Assembly: GCF_963662255.1 (NCBI RefSeq)
Contig: NC_085082.1
Location: forward strand, 434,001-498,000
DNA: 64,000 nucleotides
Reading direction: 5' to 3'
Source: Cinclus cinclus
Taxonomy: Eukaryota; Chordata; Aves; Passeriformes; Cinclidae
The notes below the pieces were generated by a model. It saw only the letters and a list, made by a program, of their open reading frames with translations, had not been told where the DNA came from and made no database searches. A program made the translations under genes and the position numbers. Each line of letters opens with the position of its first letter. The first letter of the stretch is position 1. Shown one piece after another: positions 47,720 through 58,139 of this stretch.

Positions 47720-47894
47720 GGTTCCTGCTGTTCCTCGGGGCCGGGGCTGATGTCCCCAGGGATGTCCCCAGGGATGTCCCCAGGGATGTCCCCAGGGGGG
47801 TGTGAGGAGTGCGAGGCCTGGCTGGGCCCGGGGGGGTCCCCACGGCCGTGTGGGCCCGGAGCCCCCGCGGAGGGAGCGGCCCCAGAGCTCCAAG
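47720..47894 (+). CDS. NKPD1: NKPD1 coding exon 2
   Basis: Acceptor CCCCACAG, donor CCAAG|GTACGT (GT at 47,895-47,896). Phase 0 in, phase 1 out. It reads GSCCSSGPGL, four MSPG tetrapeptides, then CEECEAWLGPGG and GAPAEGAAPELQ. The (MSPG)4 part is a coding 12-bp minisatellite ('gatgtccccagg'). The frame is fixed by exon 3. Low conservation is expected in this N-terminal region and I do not recognise it on its own. Confidence 0.65.
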
Positions 47895-47896
47895 GT

Positions 47897-48051
47897 ACGT
47901 CCTGACCCTAAATCCCAAATCCCACCTCCTGAATCCTGAATCCCAAATCCCCAACCCCAATCCCAAACCCCAATCCCAATCCCAACCCCAATCCCAACCC
48001 CAATCCCAATCCCAATCCCAATCCCAATCCCAATCCCAATCCCAATCCCAG
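47897..48051. repeat. (CAATCC)n repeat, NKPD1 intron 2
   Basis: 'cccaatcccaatcccaatcc' hexamers leading straight into an AG acceptor edge. Confidence 0.92.
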
Positions 48052-48090
48052 ATCCCCCCACTGAAGATGACATCTACTGCCGCTGCCTGT
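48052..48090 (+). pseudogene. Partial copy of NKPD1 exon 3 (5' edge)
   Basis: Reads D-PPTEDDIYCRCLS in phase 1 after AG (48,050-48,051), identical to the first 39 bp of the complete exon 106 bp further on. It then falls back into CCCAAACCC repeat with no donor. It would be a decoy acceptor lying before the real one. Confidence 0.9.
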
Positions 48091-48157
48091 CCCAAACCCC
48101 AACCCCAAACCCCAATCCCAATCCCAACCCCAATCCCAATCCCAATCCCAATCCCAG

Positions 48158-48289
48158 ATCCCCCCACTGAAGATGACATCTACTGCCGCTGCCTGTCGCG
48201 CACCCTGTGCCACACGGCCACCCCGGTCACCGTCGGCTTCTACGCGCCCTGCGGCCACCGCCTCGAGTCCCTGCTGGCCAAGGTCACCG
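48158..48289 (+). CDS. NKPD1: NKPD1 coding exon 3 (degenerate Walker A)
   Basis: 132 nt, phase 1 in and out; AG at 48,156-48,157, donor CACCG|GTGCGT (GT at 48,290-48,291). It reads D-PPTEDDIYCRCLSRTLCH, TATPVTVGFYAPCGHRLES and LLAKVT. In KAP NTPases this is the start of the P-loop domain (DxY...LA..L, then the P-loop). The expected GxxxxGK[ST] is here GFYAPCGHR, so the phosphate-binding Lys is missing. My recollection is that mammalian NKPD1 is likewise degenerate here. Confidence 0.93.
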
Positions 48290-48295
48290 GTGCGT

Positions 48296-48545
48296 TTGGG
48301 ATTTGGGGGTTTGGGGGTTTGGGATTTGGGGGTTTGGGGGTTTGGGATTTTGGGGATTTGGGGGTTTCGGATTTTGGGGATTTGGGGGTTTGGGATTTTG
48401 GGGATTTGGGGGTTTGGGATTTTGTGTTTGGGGTTTTGGGGTTTGGGGTTTTGGGGGTTTTAGGGGGTTTGGGGATTTCAGGGTTTTGGGATTTGGGGAT
48501 TTGGAGTTTGGGATTTTAGGATTTGGTGTTTGGGGTTTTTGAGGT
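48296..48545. repeat. G/T repeat 'gggatttgggggtttgggat', NKPD1 intron 3, donor side
   Basis: Units of 'gggattttggggatttgggggttt'-type sequence (about 20-30 bp) immediately after the exon-3 donor. Confidence 0.92.
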
Positions 48546-48599
48546 TTCCTGTGCTTGGTGTTTTTTTCACGAGGGTTTTTGGGTTTCTCGGCGCAGTCC

Positions 48600-49410
48600 C
48601 CAGTCCTGAATCCAACCCTAAACACCGAATCCCATTCCGGTGTCAGATTCCATCCTAAACGCTGAATGTGATCCCGGTCCCGAGTTCCATCCCAATCCTT
48701 CATTCAGTCCCAGATCCCAAATCCCAATCTCAAACCCCACCCTAAACTCCAGCGCCAAATCCCGAACTCCGACCCTAAATCCCAAACGCCATCCCCAATC
48801 TCATCCCAAATCCCATCCAGCCCAACGCAACCCAACCCAACCCAACCCAACCCAACCCAACCCAACCCATGCCATGAATTCCAACTCAACCCAACCCAAC
48901 CCAACCCATCCTAAATCTAATCCCAAACCCCATCCAATCCCAAATCTCATCCCAAATCTCTTCCAATCCATCCCAACCCAACCCAACCCAACCCAACCCA
49001 TCCCAACCCAACGCAACCCAACCCAACGCAACCCAACCCAACCCAACGCAACCCAACCCAACCCAACCCATGCCATGAATTCCAACTCAACCCAACCCAA
49101 CCCGTCCTAAATCCAATCCCAAATCCCATCCAATCCCAAATCTCATCCCAAATCTCTTCCAATCCATCCCAACCCAACCCAACCCAACCCAACCCATCCT
49201 AAATCTAATCCCAAACCCCATCCAATCCCAAATCTCATCCCAAATCTCTTCCAATCCATTCCATCCCAACCCAACTCAACTCAACCCAACCCAACCCATC
49301 CTAAGTCTAATCCCAAATCCCATCCAATCCCAAATTTCATCCCAAATCTCATCCCAAATCTCTTCCAATCCATTCCAACCCAACCCAACTCAACTCAACC
49401 CAACCCAATC
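48600..49410. repeat. C/A repeats (AACCC)n and 'aatcccaaatctcatccc', NKPD1 intron 3, acceptor side
   Basis: Starts as dispersed 'aatcccaaatccc', then a ~110-240 bp higher-order unit: (CAACC)n, 'catgccatgaattccaactc' and 'aatcccaaatctcatcccaa' with 'tcttccaatccatcccaacc', repeated about four times up to the exon-4 acceptor. Confidence 0.92.
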
Positions 49411-49420
49411 CCGTTGCCAG

Positions 49421-51063
49421 CCTTCATGCGGGAGGAGATGGCCCGACGCGAAGCCGCCGAGCTGCGCCGCGGCCACCGGAAGCCGCGCAGCCCCCACGGC
49501 TGGGGCCTGCTGGTGGCCCTGTGGCTCTTGGCCTTCTACGAGCCCGTGGTCACCGAGAGCCACCTGCGCCGCAAGAACCTGGAGTTCATCTTCATCCGCT
49601 TCAGCGCCTGGGAGTTCGAAGGCTGCGACAAACTCTGGGCCGGCTTGGTGACGACGTTGTGCCAAAACATCCGGCGGCATTTCGGCGCGTTGCCGCTCAG
49701 CGTCTTCCACGTTTTGGGAACGCGGCCGCGTTTCGCTTCCGGCTTCTCCCAGCGCGAGTGGGTGCTGAAGAAAGGGACCTGCCTGCGGCTCTGGGGGTTG
49801 CTCCTGGTGCTGGCCGCGGGCATCGCCATCCTCTTGGTGGCCTTGTTGGTGCCGGGCATCAAGGATCACCACGCGTTGAAGGTGGTGGGCAGCGCCGTGG
49901 CGTCGTTGTCCGGTTCTTCGTTGGTGTTGGGCGCTTTGTCCATCCTCAAGAACTTCTTGATCAGCGAGAAGAAGAAAATCGAGCGTTTGACCAACAGCGA
50001 AAGGTTCGCCGGGCAGTTGGGTTTCATGAGTAAAATCCGCGGCGAGGTGGAAGTTTTGGTGGATTTTTTGGCGTTCATGGAAGTTTTCGAGCGCCGGCGG
50101 CTTCGAGTGGTGTTGGAAATCACCAGTTTGGATCTCTGCTACCCGGAAAAAGTGGCCGGAGTGTTCAACGCCATGGCCACGCTGCTGTCGGACGCCAACG
50201 CTCCGTTCATCTTCGTGCTGGCCGTGGATCCCAGCGTCATCGTGCCGTGCCTGGAGCAGACCGGCTGCATGAAGGGTTTGGCGGATAACGGTTACCTCTA
50301 CCTCAACCGCGCCGTCACGTTGCCGTTTTCCATCCCGGAAATGGGCGCCCGTTCCAGGTTACGAAGCGTCGAAGCCGCCATCCAAACGCGGGAAGATCTC
50401 ATGTACCGAATCATCGCCGGCAACGTCGCCAAAACCCGCGGCGGCGGCGGCGTGGCGGCGGCGGCGTTTCCCGGTTGGAAGGAGGTGGATTCCGAGGCCG
50501 TGGTGTGGATTCACGAAGCGTTCCGGTGCCTCCACGATGGTTCTGACGTTTTGTCCCGTTACCTCCCGGAGAACGGCGCCAACGTCCGCAGAATCGTCAA
50601 CACCATCCCCATCACGTTGAGGTTGCTCTTGCACCGTTCCGGCGGCGGCGTCGCCGAAATCCTGTCCCCTCGCGCCGCGGCGGCCTGGGTGGTTTTGGCC
50701 GATCGTTGGCCGTGTCGGCTCAGTTGGGCGTTGCAATGTTTGGAAGACGCCGGGCAGGGCGCGGCGACGCCGGAACTTTCCGGCAAATCCCTTTGGAGCA
50801 TCTTCCGAGAGAACGCCGGAGAGTTGAGCTCGCTCCGGCAACCGTTGGGCAAAGTGTTGAGTTTGGACGACGATCCGGAGCTTTTCCAGGAATTCCTGGC
50901 TCGGGATTTCCCGTTCGGCGCGGCCGAGGCGCGGCGGCTCCTGGCGGTGACGGTGAATTTGGATCATTCCATCCGGCGCCAGATGGGATTCTTGAGGGCC
51001 TTGGCGCGGATCGGCAAAACCGCGCCGGTGTCGCGGGGGGTGCAGTGTCCCTGCGGGCCCTGA
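49421..51063 (+). CDS. NKPD1: NKPD1 last coding exon (KAP family P-loop protein)
   Basis: NTPase KAP family P-loop domain-containing protein 1, a membrane-associated KAP protein of poorly known function. Entered in phase 1 after GTTGCCAG (AG at 49,419-49,420), open for 547 codons to TGA at 51,061-51,063. Family features in order: AFMREEMARREAAE; HLRRKNLEFIFIRFSAWEF; EGCDKLWAGLVTTLCQNIRR (exon residues ~60-90); two hydrophobic helices inserted in the P-loop domain, LLLVLAAGIAILLVALLV (~49,800) and VVGSAVASLSGSSLVLGALS (~49,880); a Walker-B-like region VVLEITSLDLC (~50,107) lacking the usual acidic pair; NAMATLLSDANAPFIFVLAV; and the C-terminal helical part with RYLPENGANVRRIVNTIPIT. A single large final exon fits the family. 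It is very GC-rich (57% or more by eye) with GCG/GGC codons. Confidence 0.97.
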
Positions 51064-51079
51064 GCCGCGCGGAAGTTGG

Positions 51080-52540
51080 GATTCTGGGGGATTATTTTGG
51101 GATTATTTTGGATTGTTAAGGGATTATTTTGGATTTTTGGGGATTATTTTGGATTTTTGGGGATTATTTTGGATTTTTGGGGATTATTCTGGAATTTTTT
51201 TGGATAATCAAGGGATTATTTTGGATTTTTTGGGGATTATTTTGGATTTTTGGGGATTATTCTGGAATTTTTTTGGATAATCAAGGGATTATTTTGGATT
51301 TTTTGGGGATTATTTTGGATTTTTGGGGATTATTTTGGAATTTTTTTGGATAATCAAGGGATTATTTTGGATTTTTGGGGGTTATTTTGGATTTTTTGGG
51401 GATTATTTTGGAATTTTTTTGGATAATCAAGGGATTATTTTGGATTTTTTGGGGATTATTTTGGATTGTTTGGGGATTACTTTGGATTTTTGGGGATTAT
51501 TTTGGAATTTTTTTGGATAATCAAGGGATTATTTTGGATTTTTGGGGGTTATTTTGGATTTTTGGGGATTATTTTGGATTTTTTTTATTATTATTAAGGG
51601 ATTATTTTGGATTTTTTGGGGATTATTAAGGGATTTTTGGGGATTATTTTGGATTTTTTTGTGATTATTTGGGTTTTTTTGGGATTATTTCGGATTTTTT
51701 TGGGATTATTTTGGAATTTTTGTGGTTATTTGGGATTTTGGGGATTATTTGGGATTTTTGGGATTATTTAGGGATTTTTTTGTTATTATTTTGGATTTTT
51801 TGTGATTATTTTGGATTTTTTGTGATTATTTGGGATTTTTTGGGATTATTTTGGATTTTTTGAGGTTATTTAGGGATTTTTTTGGGGATTATTACGGGAT
51901 TTTATGGGATTATTTTGGATTTTTTGGATTTTTTGGTTTATTTTGGATTTTTGGGATTATTTTGGATTTTGGAGAATATTTGGGATTTTTTGGGGATTAT
52001 TTTGGGATTTTTTGGGGATTATTTATGGTTTTTTTTATTATTTAGAGATTTTTTTATTCTTATTCTTTTGGATTATTTTTTGATTTTTTGGGGGGTCTTT
52101 TTTGGATCTTGGGGATTATTTTGGGATTTTTGGGGATATCTTTTGGGGATTTTATTTTTATTTTTTGCGCATTTTGGGTTTTTTTAGGACTTCTTGGGAT
52201 TAATTTGGGGTTTGTTGGGATTTTTAGGGTTTTTTTCATTTTTTTGGGGATTTATTGGGAATTTTTTGGGATTACTGCAGATTTTTTTGGGATTATTTTG
52301 TTCTTCTTTTGATGACACTTCTGGGGTTTTTTTTAAGATTTTGGTTTTTCGGGATTATTTTGGGAAAATTAGGGGTTTTTTTGGGAATGTTTTGGATTAT
52401 TTTGGGATTTTCAAGGGGTTACTTTTGGATCGCTTGCGATTATTTAGGAATATTTTTGTTTATTTCGAATAATTTACAATTATTTTTATTATTTTGGATT
52501 ATTTGTTATTATTCGGGAATATTTGGGATTATTTGGGATC
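51080..52540. repeat. ~20-bp repeat 'ggggattattttggattttt'
   Basis: Units 'ggggattattttggattttt'. Up to 51,580 they form ~85-140 bp higher-order blocks ending 'ttttttggataatcaaggg'. Toward 52.5 kb the array becomes degenerate. Confidence 0.93.
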
Positions 52541-52669
52541 GGGATCCCCTGACCCCGAGGGAACTCCGGAAGGATTTTGGGACCTTCTGGGGGGAAAACG
52601 GGAACAGGAATTCCGGGGTTTTATTCCCAGTTTTTTGTCACTGGGAGATGCTGGAGGGGTCTTGGAAAA

Positions 52670-53525
52670 TCCAGAGGGAATTCCAGGATTTAATTCCCGG
52701 GATTTTGAACCTGGGTGGATCCAGAGGGAATTCCGGGATTTAATTCCCGGGATTTTGAACCTGGGAGGATCCAGAGGGAATTCCGGGATTTAATTCCCAG
52801 GATTTTGGTCCTGGGAGGATCCAGAGGGAATTCCGGGATTTAATTCCCGGGATTTTGAACCTGGGAGGATCCAGAGGGAATTCCGGGATTTAATTCCCGG
52901 GATTTTGAACCTGGGTGGATCCAGAGGGAATTCCGGGATTTAATTCCCGGGATTTGGGTCCTGGGAGGATCCAGAGGGAATTCCGGGATTTAATTCCCGG
53001 GATTTTGGTCCTGGGAGGATCCAGAGGGAATTCCGGGATTTAATTCCCGGGATTTTGAACCTGGGAGGATCCAGAGGGAATTCCGGGATTTAATTCCCGG
53101 GATTTTGAACCTGGGTGGATCCAGAGGGAATTCCGGGATTTAATTCCTGGGATTTGGGTCCTGGGAGGATCCAGAGGGAATTCCGGGATTTAATTCCCGG
53201 GATTTTGGTCCTGGGAGGATCCAGAGGGAATTCCGGGATTTAATTCCCGGGATTTTGAACCTGGGAGGATCCAGAGGGAATTCCGGGATTCAATTCCCGG
53301 GATTTTGGTCCTGGGTGGATCCAGAGGGAATTCCGGGATTTAATTCCCGGGATTTTGAACCTGGGAGGATCCAGAGGGAATTCCGGGATTTAATTCCCGG
53401 GATTTTGGTCCTGGGAGGATCCAGAGGGAATTCCGGGATTTAATTCCCGGGATTTGGGTCCTGGGAGGATCCAGAGGGAATTCCTGGATTTAATTCCCGG
53501 GATTTTGGTCCTGGGAGGATCCTGG
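52670..53525. repeat. 50-bp minisatellite 'ggatccagagggaattccgg'
   Basis: About 17 highly uniform copies of an exact 50-bp unit ('ggatccagagggaattccgg', 'gatttaattcccgggatttt', 'gaacctggga'/'ggtcctggga'). Several copies share paired variants, pointing to a 150-250 bp higher-order pattern. Confidence 0.96.
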
Positions 53526-53728
53526 GTTATCCCAAAGTTCCTGGAATCCCAAAAATTCCCATCCCTGTCGGGAATCCCCCAATCCTGAGACTTTTTTGGG
53601 ATCTCTTCCCAAAATTTGGGTGGGAAAATTGGGGAAAATCCTCCCCCTCCCCCACAAAAAAAAAAACAAACCCAAATCCGGGCAATTCCCAAACCCCATC
53701 CCAGCGGAATTCCCGGGAAAATTCCCCC

Positions 53729-53734
53729 AATAAA
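53729..53734 (+). terminator. NKPD1: Candidate NKPD1 poly(A) signal AATAAA
   Basis: CCCC-AATAAA-CCAAGCTCC in a short unique island (53,526-53,765), followed ~20-40 nt on by 'ctggctctgcgctctggg' and then G/T-rich sequence, the usual layout of a cleavage site. Confidence 0.6.
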
Positions 53735-53765
53735 CCAAGCTCCAACCCTGGCTCTGCGCTCTGGG

Positions 53766-54790
53766 AATTTTTATGGGGTTTTTGGGGACTTTTTTGGGGA
53801 CTTTTTGGGATTTTTGGGGATTTTTGGGGATTTTTTTGGGGAGTTTTTTGGGGATTTTTTGGGATTTTTGGGGAGTTTTTTGGGGATTTTTTGGGATTTT
53901 TGGGGTTTTTTTGGGGATTTTTGGGATTTTTGGGTTTTTTTTGGGGGGGGGATATTTGGGATTTTTTGGGGGATTTTTTGGGATTTTTGGGGATTTTTTG
54001 GGATTTCCGGGATTTTTTGGGGGATTTTTTTGGGATTTTTGGGGTTTTTTTGGGGATTTTTTGGGATTTTTTGGGGATTTTTGGGATTTTTGGTTTTTTT
54101 TGGGGGGGGATATTTGGGATTTTTTGGGGGTTTTTTTGGGATTTTTGGGGTTTTTTTGGGGATTTTTTGGGATTTCTGGGATTTTTTGGGGGATTTTTTT
54201 GGGATTTTTGGGGTTTTTTTGGGGATTTTTGGGATTCTTTTGGGGATTTTTTGGGATTTTTGGTTTTTTTTGGGGGGGATATTTGGGATTTTTGGGGGGA
54301 TATTTGGGGTTTTTTTGGGGGGGATTTTTGGGGACTTTTTGGGATTCTTTTCGGGACTTTTTGGGGATTTTTGGGGTTTTTTGGGGGGAAATTTGGGATT
54401 TTTAGGGGGATTTTTGGGATTCTTTTGGGATTTTTGTTTTTTTTTGGGGGGGATATTTGGGATTTTTTGGGGGAATTTTGGTTTTTTTTTATTTTTGGGG
54501 ATTTTTGGATTTTTTGGGGTTTTTTGGGGGGGATATTTGGGTTTTTTGGGGGGATTTTTTGGGATTTTTGGGATTCTTTTCGGGATCTTTGGGGGGATTA
54601 ATTTGGGGATTTTTGGGTTTTTTGGGGGGGATATTTGGGGGGTTTTTGGGGGGGATTTTTGGGGATTTTTTTGGACTTTCTGGGATTCTTTTGGGGATTT
54701 TTGGGTTTTTTTGGGGGGGATATTTGGGATTTTTTGGGGGATATTTGGGATTTTTTTGGGGGGATTTTATGGGATTTTTTAAAATTTTAT
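53766..54790. repeat. G/T satellite 'ggggattttttgggattttt'
   Basis: Same GGGGATTTTTT family as in SIPA1L3 intron 3, with 'gggggggatatttgggattt' every ~150-200 bp. Intergenic between NKPD1 and the convergent candidate gene. Confidence 0.92.
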
Positions 54791-55039
54791 TTTATTTTGG
54801 GGGGGATTTTTTTTTTTCTTTTATTTTTTGGGGATTTTATGGGATTTTCCGCCTGCTCCGCGGTTTTTCTTTATTTTTAATTATTATTTTTTTTTTTTTT
54901 TCGTGGGGGGAGGGGGAGTGGGATTTTCACCTCCCCTCCCCCCACCCCCTCCCCAAAATCCCCAAACTGCCCCAAAAAATTCTGGAATTCCAAGATGAGT
55001 CCCCAAAAAAAAGAGGGCAGGTGACGAACGCAGAATTCC

Positions 55040-55045
55040 TTTAAT
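55040..55045 (-). terminator. Possible poly(A) signal ATTAAA, minus strand
   Basis: A unique island at 54,900-55,080 reads on minus TTTTGTA-ATTAAA-GGAATTCTGCG then GTTCGTCACCTGCC and a T/G-rich run. It could end a minus-strand gene converging on NKPD1. No coding exon is attached with confidence. Confidence 0.3.
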
Positions 55046-55084
55046 TACAAAACAGCCGTGAACAAAAATTTCCACCGCGGGGGG

Positions 55085-56715
55085 AAAAAGAAAAAACAAA
55101 AAAAACCCAAAACAAACAAAAGAAAAAAACAAAAAAAAAAAAAAAAAAAGAAAAAAAAGAAAAAAAAAAGAAGGAAAAACATCCAGAAAAAAAAAAAAGG
55201 GGGGGGAGGGAAAGACAAAAAAAAAAAAAAAAAAAAAAAAGGGAAAAATGAAGGAAAAAAATCCAGGGGGGAAAAAAAAAAGAAAGAAAAGGGGAAAAGA
55301 GAGAGAAAAAATCGGAATAAAGAGGAAAAATAAAGGAAAAAAGAAAGGGAAGAAAAAAGGAAGGAAAGGGGAAAAGAAAGAGGAAAAAATGGAAAAAAAA
55401 TTAAAGGGAAAAAATCCAGGGAAAAAAAAAGAGAAAAATAAGGGGAAAATACAGAAAAAAAGGGGAAAATGAAGGGAAGAAAAAGAAAAAAAAGGGGGAA
55501 AATAAAGGGAAAAAAGCAGGGAAAAAACAAAAAGAAAAAACAAATATAAAAAGGGGAAAAGATAGAAAAAAATTGGGGAAAATGCAGGAAAATAAAAGAA
55601 GAAAAAAACAGAAAAAAAGGGGAAAAGAGAGGAAAAAAATGGGAAAAATAAAGGGAAGAAAAAGAAACAAAAAACAAAAAAGGGGGAAAATAAAGGGGAA
55701 AAAGGAAAAAAAGCAAAAAAAAAAAGGGGGGAAAGACAGAAAAAAAAAAAGGGAAAAATAAAGGGAAAAAAACGGAAAAAAAATCAAAAAAAAGGAAAAG
55801 ACAGAAAAAAAGGGAAAAATCAGAGGGGAAAAAACGGGAAAAAAAGAAAAAAAAGGGAAAAGACGGAAAAAAAAAAGGGAAAAATAAAGGGGAAAAAATG
55901 AAAAAAAAAAATAAAAAAAGGGAAAAGACAGAAAAAAAAAAAGGAAAAATCAAAGGGGAAAAAATGAAAAAAAAAATAAAAAGAAGGGAAAAGACAGAAA
56001 AAAAAAGGGAAAAATCAAAGGGGAAAAAAGGGAAAAAAAATCAAAAAAAGGGAAAAATCAAAGGGGAAAAAAGGGAAAAAAAATCAAAAAAAGGGAAAAG
56101 ACAGGAAAAAAAAGGGAAAAATAAAGGGAAAAAAACGGAAAAAAAAAAGGGAAAAGGCAGAAAAAAAAAAGGGAAAAATAAAGGGAAAAAAAAGGGGAAA
56201 AAAAGAAAAAAAAAGGAAAAGACAGGAAAAAAAAGGGAAAAATTAAAGGGAAAAAAACGGGAAAAAAAAAAAGGGAAAAGACAGAAAAAAAAAAGGGAAA
56301 AATAAAGGGGAAAAAAAAGGGAAAAAAAAAGGGAAAAGGCAGAAAAAAAAGGGAAAAATCAAGGGGGAAAAAAGGAAAAAAAAAAGAAAAAAAAGGGAAA
56401 AGGCAGAAAAAAAAGGGAAAAATAAAGGAAAAAAAACGGAAAAAAAAAAGAAAAAAAGGGGAAAAGACAGAAAAAAAAAAGGGAAAAATAAAGGGGAAAA
56501 AAAAGGGAAAAAAAAAGGGAAAAGGCAGAAAAAAAAGGGAAAATAAAGGGAAAAAAACGGAAAAAAAAAAGAAAAAAAAGGGGAAAAGACAGAAAAAAAA
56601 AGGAAAAAAAAAGGGAAAAAAAGGAAAAGACAGAAAAAAAAAAGGGAAAAATCAAGGGGGAAAAAAGGAAAAAAAAAAGAAAAAAAAGGGAAAAGGCAGA
56701 AAAAGCCCAAAGCCC
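55085..56715. repeat. 1.6-kb polypurine tract (AAAAAAGGGAAAAAT-type)
   Basis: Almost only A and G on plus, with isolated T and C: 'aaaaaagggaaaaataaagg', 'ggaaaagacagaaaaaaaaa', 'gggaaaaggcagaaaaaaaa'. ~40-60 bp units with ~200-bp higher-order copies from 55,850 on. Confidence 0.95.
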
Positions 56716-56820
56716 AAAAAAGCAGCAGGGAAAGAAAATTCCCGGCTGGAAAATCGGGAATTTCCCTCCGGAATTCCAATTACCAACCCCCGCCCCGAGC
56801 CCTGCAGCTCCCTGAAAGAT

Positions 56821-56826
56821 TTTATT
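56821..56826 (-). terminator. Possible poly(A) signal AATAAA, minus strand
   Basis: On minus GAGTGC-AATAAA-ATCTTTCAG, followed by GGGGCGGGGGTTGGTAATTGG, in a unique ~130-bp island (56,705-56,835). A plausible 3' end; alternative to 55,040. Confidence 0.35.
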
Positions 56827-56849
56827 GCACTCAATGGGAAAAGGAAATG

Positions 56850-57905
56850 AAAATAACATAAAATAAAATAAAATAAAATAAAATAAAATAAAATAAAATA
56901 TTAAAATAAAAAAATAAAAAATTAAAATAAATAAAATAAAATAAAATAAAATAAAAAAATAAAAAATTAAAATAAATAAAATAAAACAAAATAAAAAAAA
57001 TTTAAAATAATAAAATAAAATAAAAAAATAAAAAAATTAAAATAAATAAAATAAAATAAAATAAAATAAAATAAAAAATTAAAATAAAAAAATAAAAATT
57101 TAAAATAAAAAAATAAAAAATTAAAATAAATAAAATAAAATAAAATAAAAAAATAAAAAATTAAAATAAATAAAATAAAATAAAACAAAATAAAAAAATA
57201 AAATAATAATATAAAATAAAAAATAAAAAATTAAAATAAATAAAATAAAATAAAAAAATAAAAAATTAAAATAAATAAAATAAAATAAAGTAAAACTAAA
57301 AAATAATAAAATGAAATAAAATAAAATAATAAAAAATTAAAATAATAAAATAATAAAATAAAATAAAAAAATAAAACAAAAATAAAATAAAACAAAGTAA
57401 AATAAAATAAAATAAAATGAAGTAAAATAAAATAAATAAAATGAAATGAAATAAAATAAAATAAAATAAAATGAAATAAAATAAAATAAATGAAACTAAA
57501 CTAAACTAAAATAAAAAATAAAATAAATTTAAAAAAATACGATAAAACAAAATAAAAATAAAATAAAACTAAACTAAACTAAAAATAAAATAAACTAAAA
57601 GTAAAATAAAATAAAATAAAATAAAATAAATAAAAATAAAATAAGAAAATAACCTAAAATAAAATAAAATTAAAATAAAATAAAATAAAATAAAAAGACA
57701 ATAAAATAAAATAAAATAAAATAAAATAAAATAAAATAAAATAAAATAGAATAAAATAAAATAAAATAAAAAGACAATAAAATAAAATAAAATAAAATAA
57801 AAATAAAAGACAATGAAATAAAATAAAATAAAATAGAATAGAATAAAATAAAATAAAATAAAATAAAATAAAATAGAATAAAATAAAATAAAATAAAATA
57901 AAGTA
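56850..57905. repeat. (AAAAT)n pentamer satellite
   Basis: AAAAT/TAAAA pentamers with 'ttaaaataaataaaataaaa' higher-order blocks and rare ACTAA or GACAA changes. Part of a ~2.7-kb A/T pentamer domain. Confidence 0.96.
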
Positions 57906-58034
57906 GCTCAACCCCCCCTGGGAATTCTGGGAAATTTTGGGAATTCCGGGTCGGGAGATTCCCCTCCCCTCCCCCCCTTTTATTTATTTATTTTTTTATT
58001 TTCTTTTTTTTTAATTTTTTGGGGTTTTTTTTGT

Positions 58035-58122
58035 TTTTTTTTCTGGAAATTGGAGGAATTCCAGCCCTTCCCTGCCCCCCCTTCCCAACCTCCTCCTTTT
58101 CCTGGGAATTTTTGCAGCTGGG
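58035..58122 (-). other. Possible exon or splice acceptor, unidentified
   Basis: A unique island on minus: CTGTCTCTCTTTGTCCCCAG (AG at plus 58,114-58,115) has a textbook pyrimidine tract and is followed by AAKIPRKRRRLGRGG-like open sequence of ~90 nt. No clear donor. It might be an exon of the convergent gene or only an acceptor-like sequence. Confidence 0.25.
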
Positions 58123-58139
58123 GACAAAGAGAGACAGGA

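Larger units (their letters stand above)
51064..53760 (+). other. NKPD1: NKPD1 probable 3'UTR, largely minisatellite
   Basis: No further exon or acceptor is needed after the stop, and the first good plus-strand poly(A) signal is at 53,729. If that is used the 3'UTR is ~2.7 kb and contains two tandem arrays (below). Confidence 0.5.

Noticed and set aside
54884..56779. Phe/Leu/Ser-rich minus frames resembling membrane proteins
   Set aside because: They are the translation of a polypurine tract's complementary strand and lack any start context or homology.
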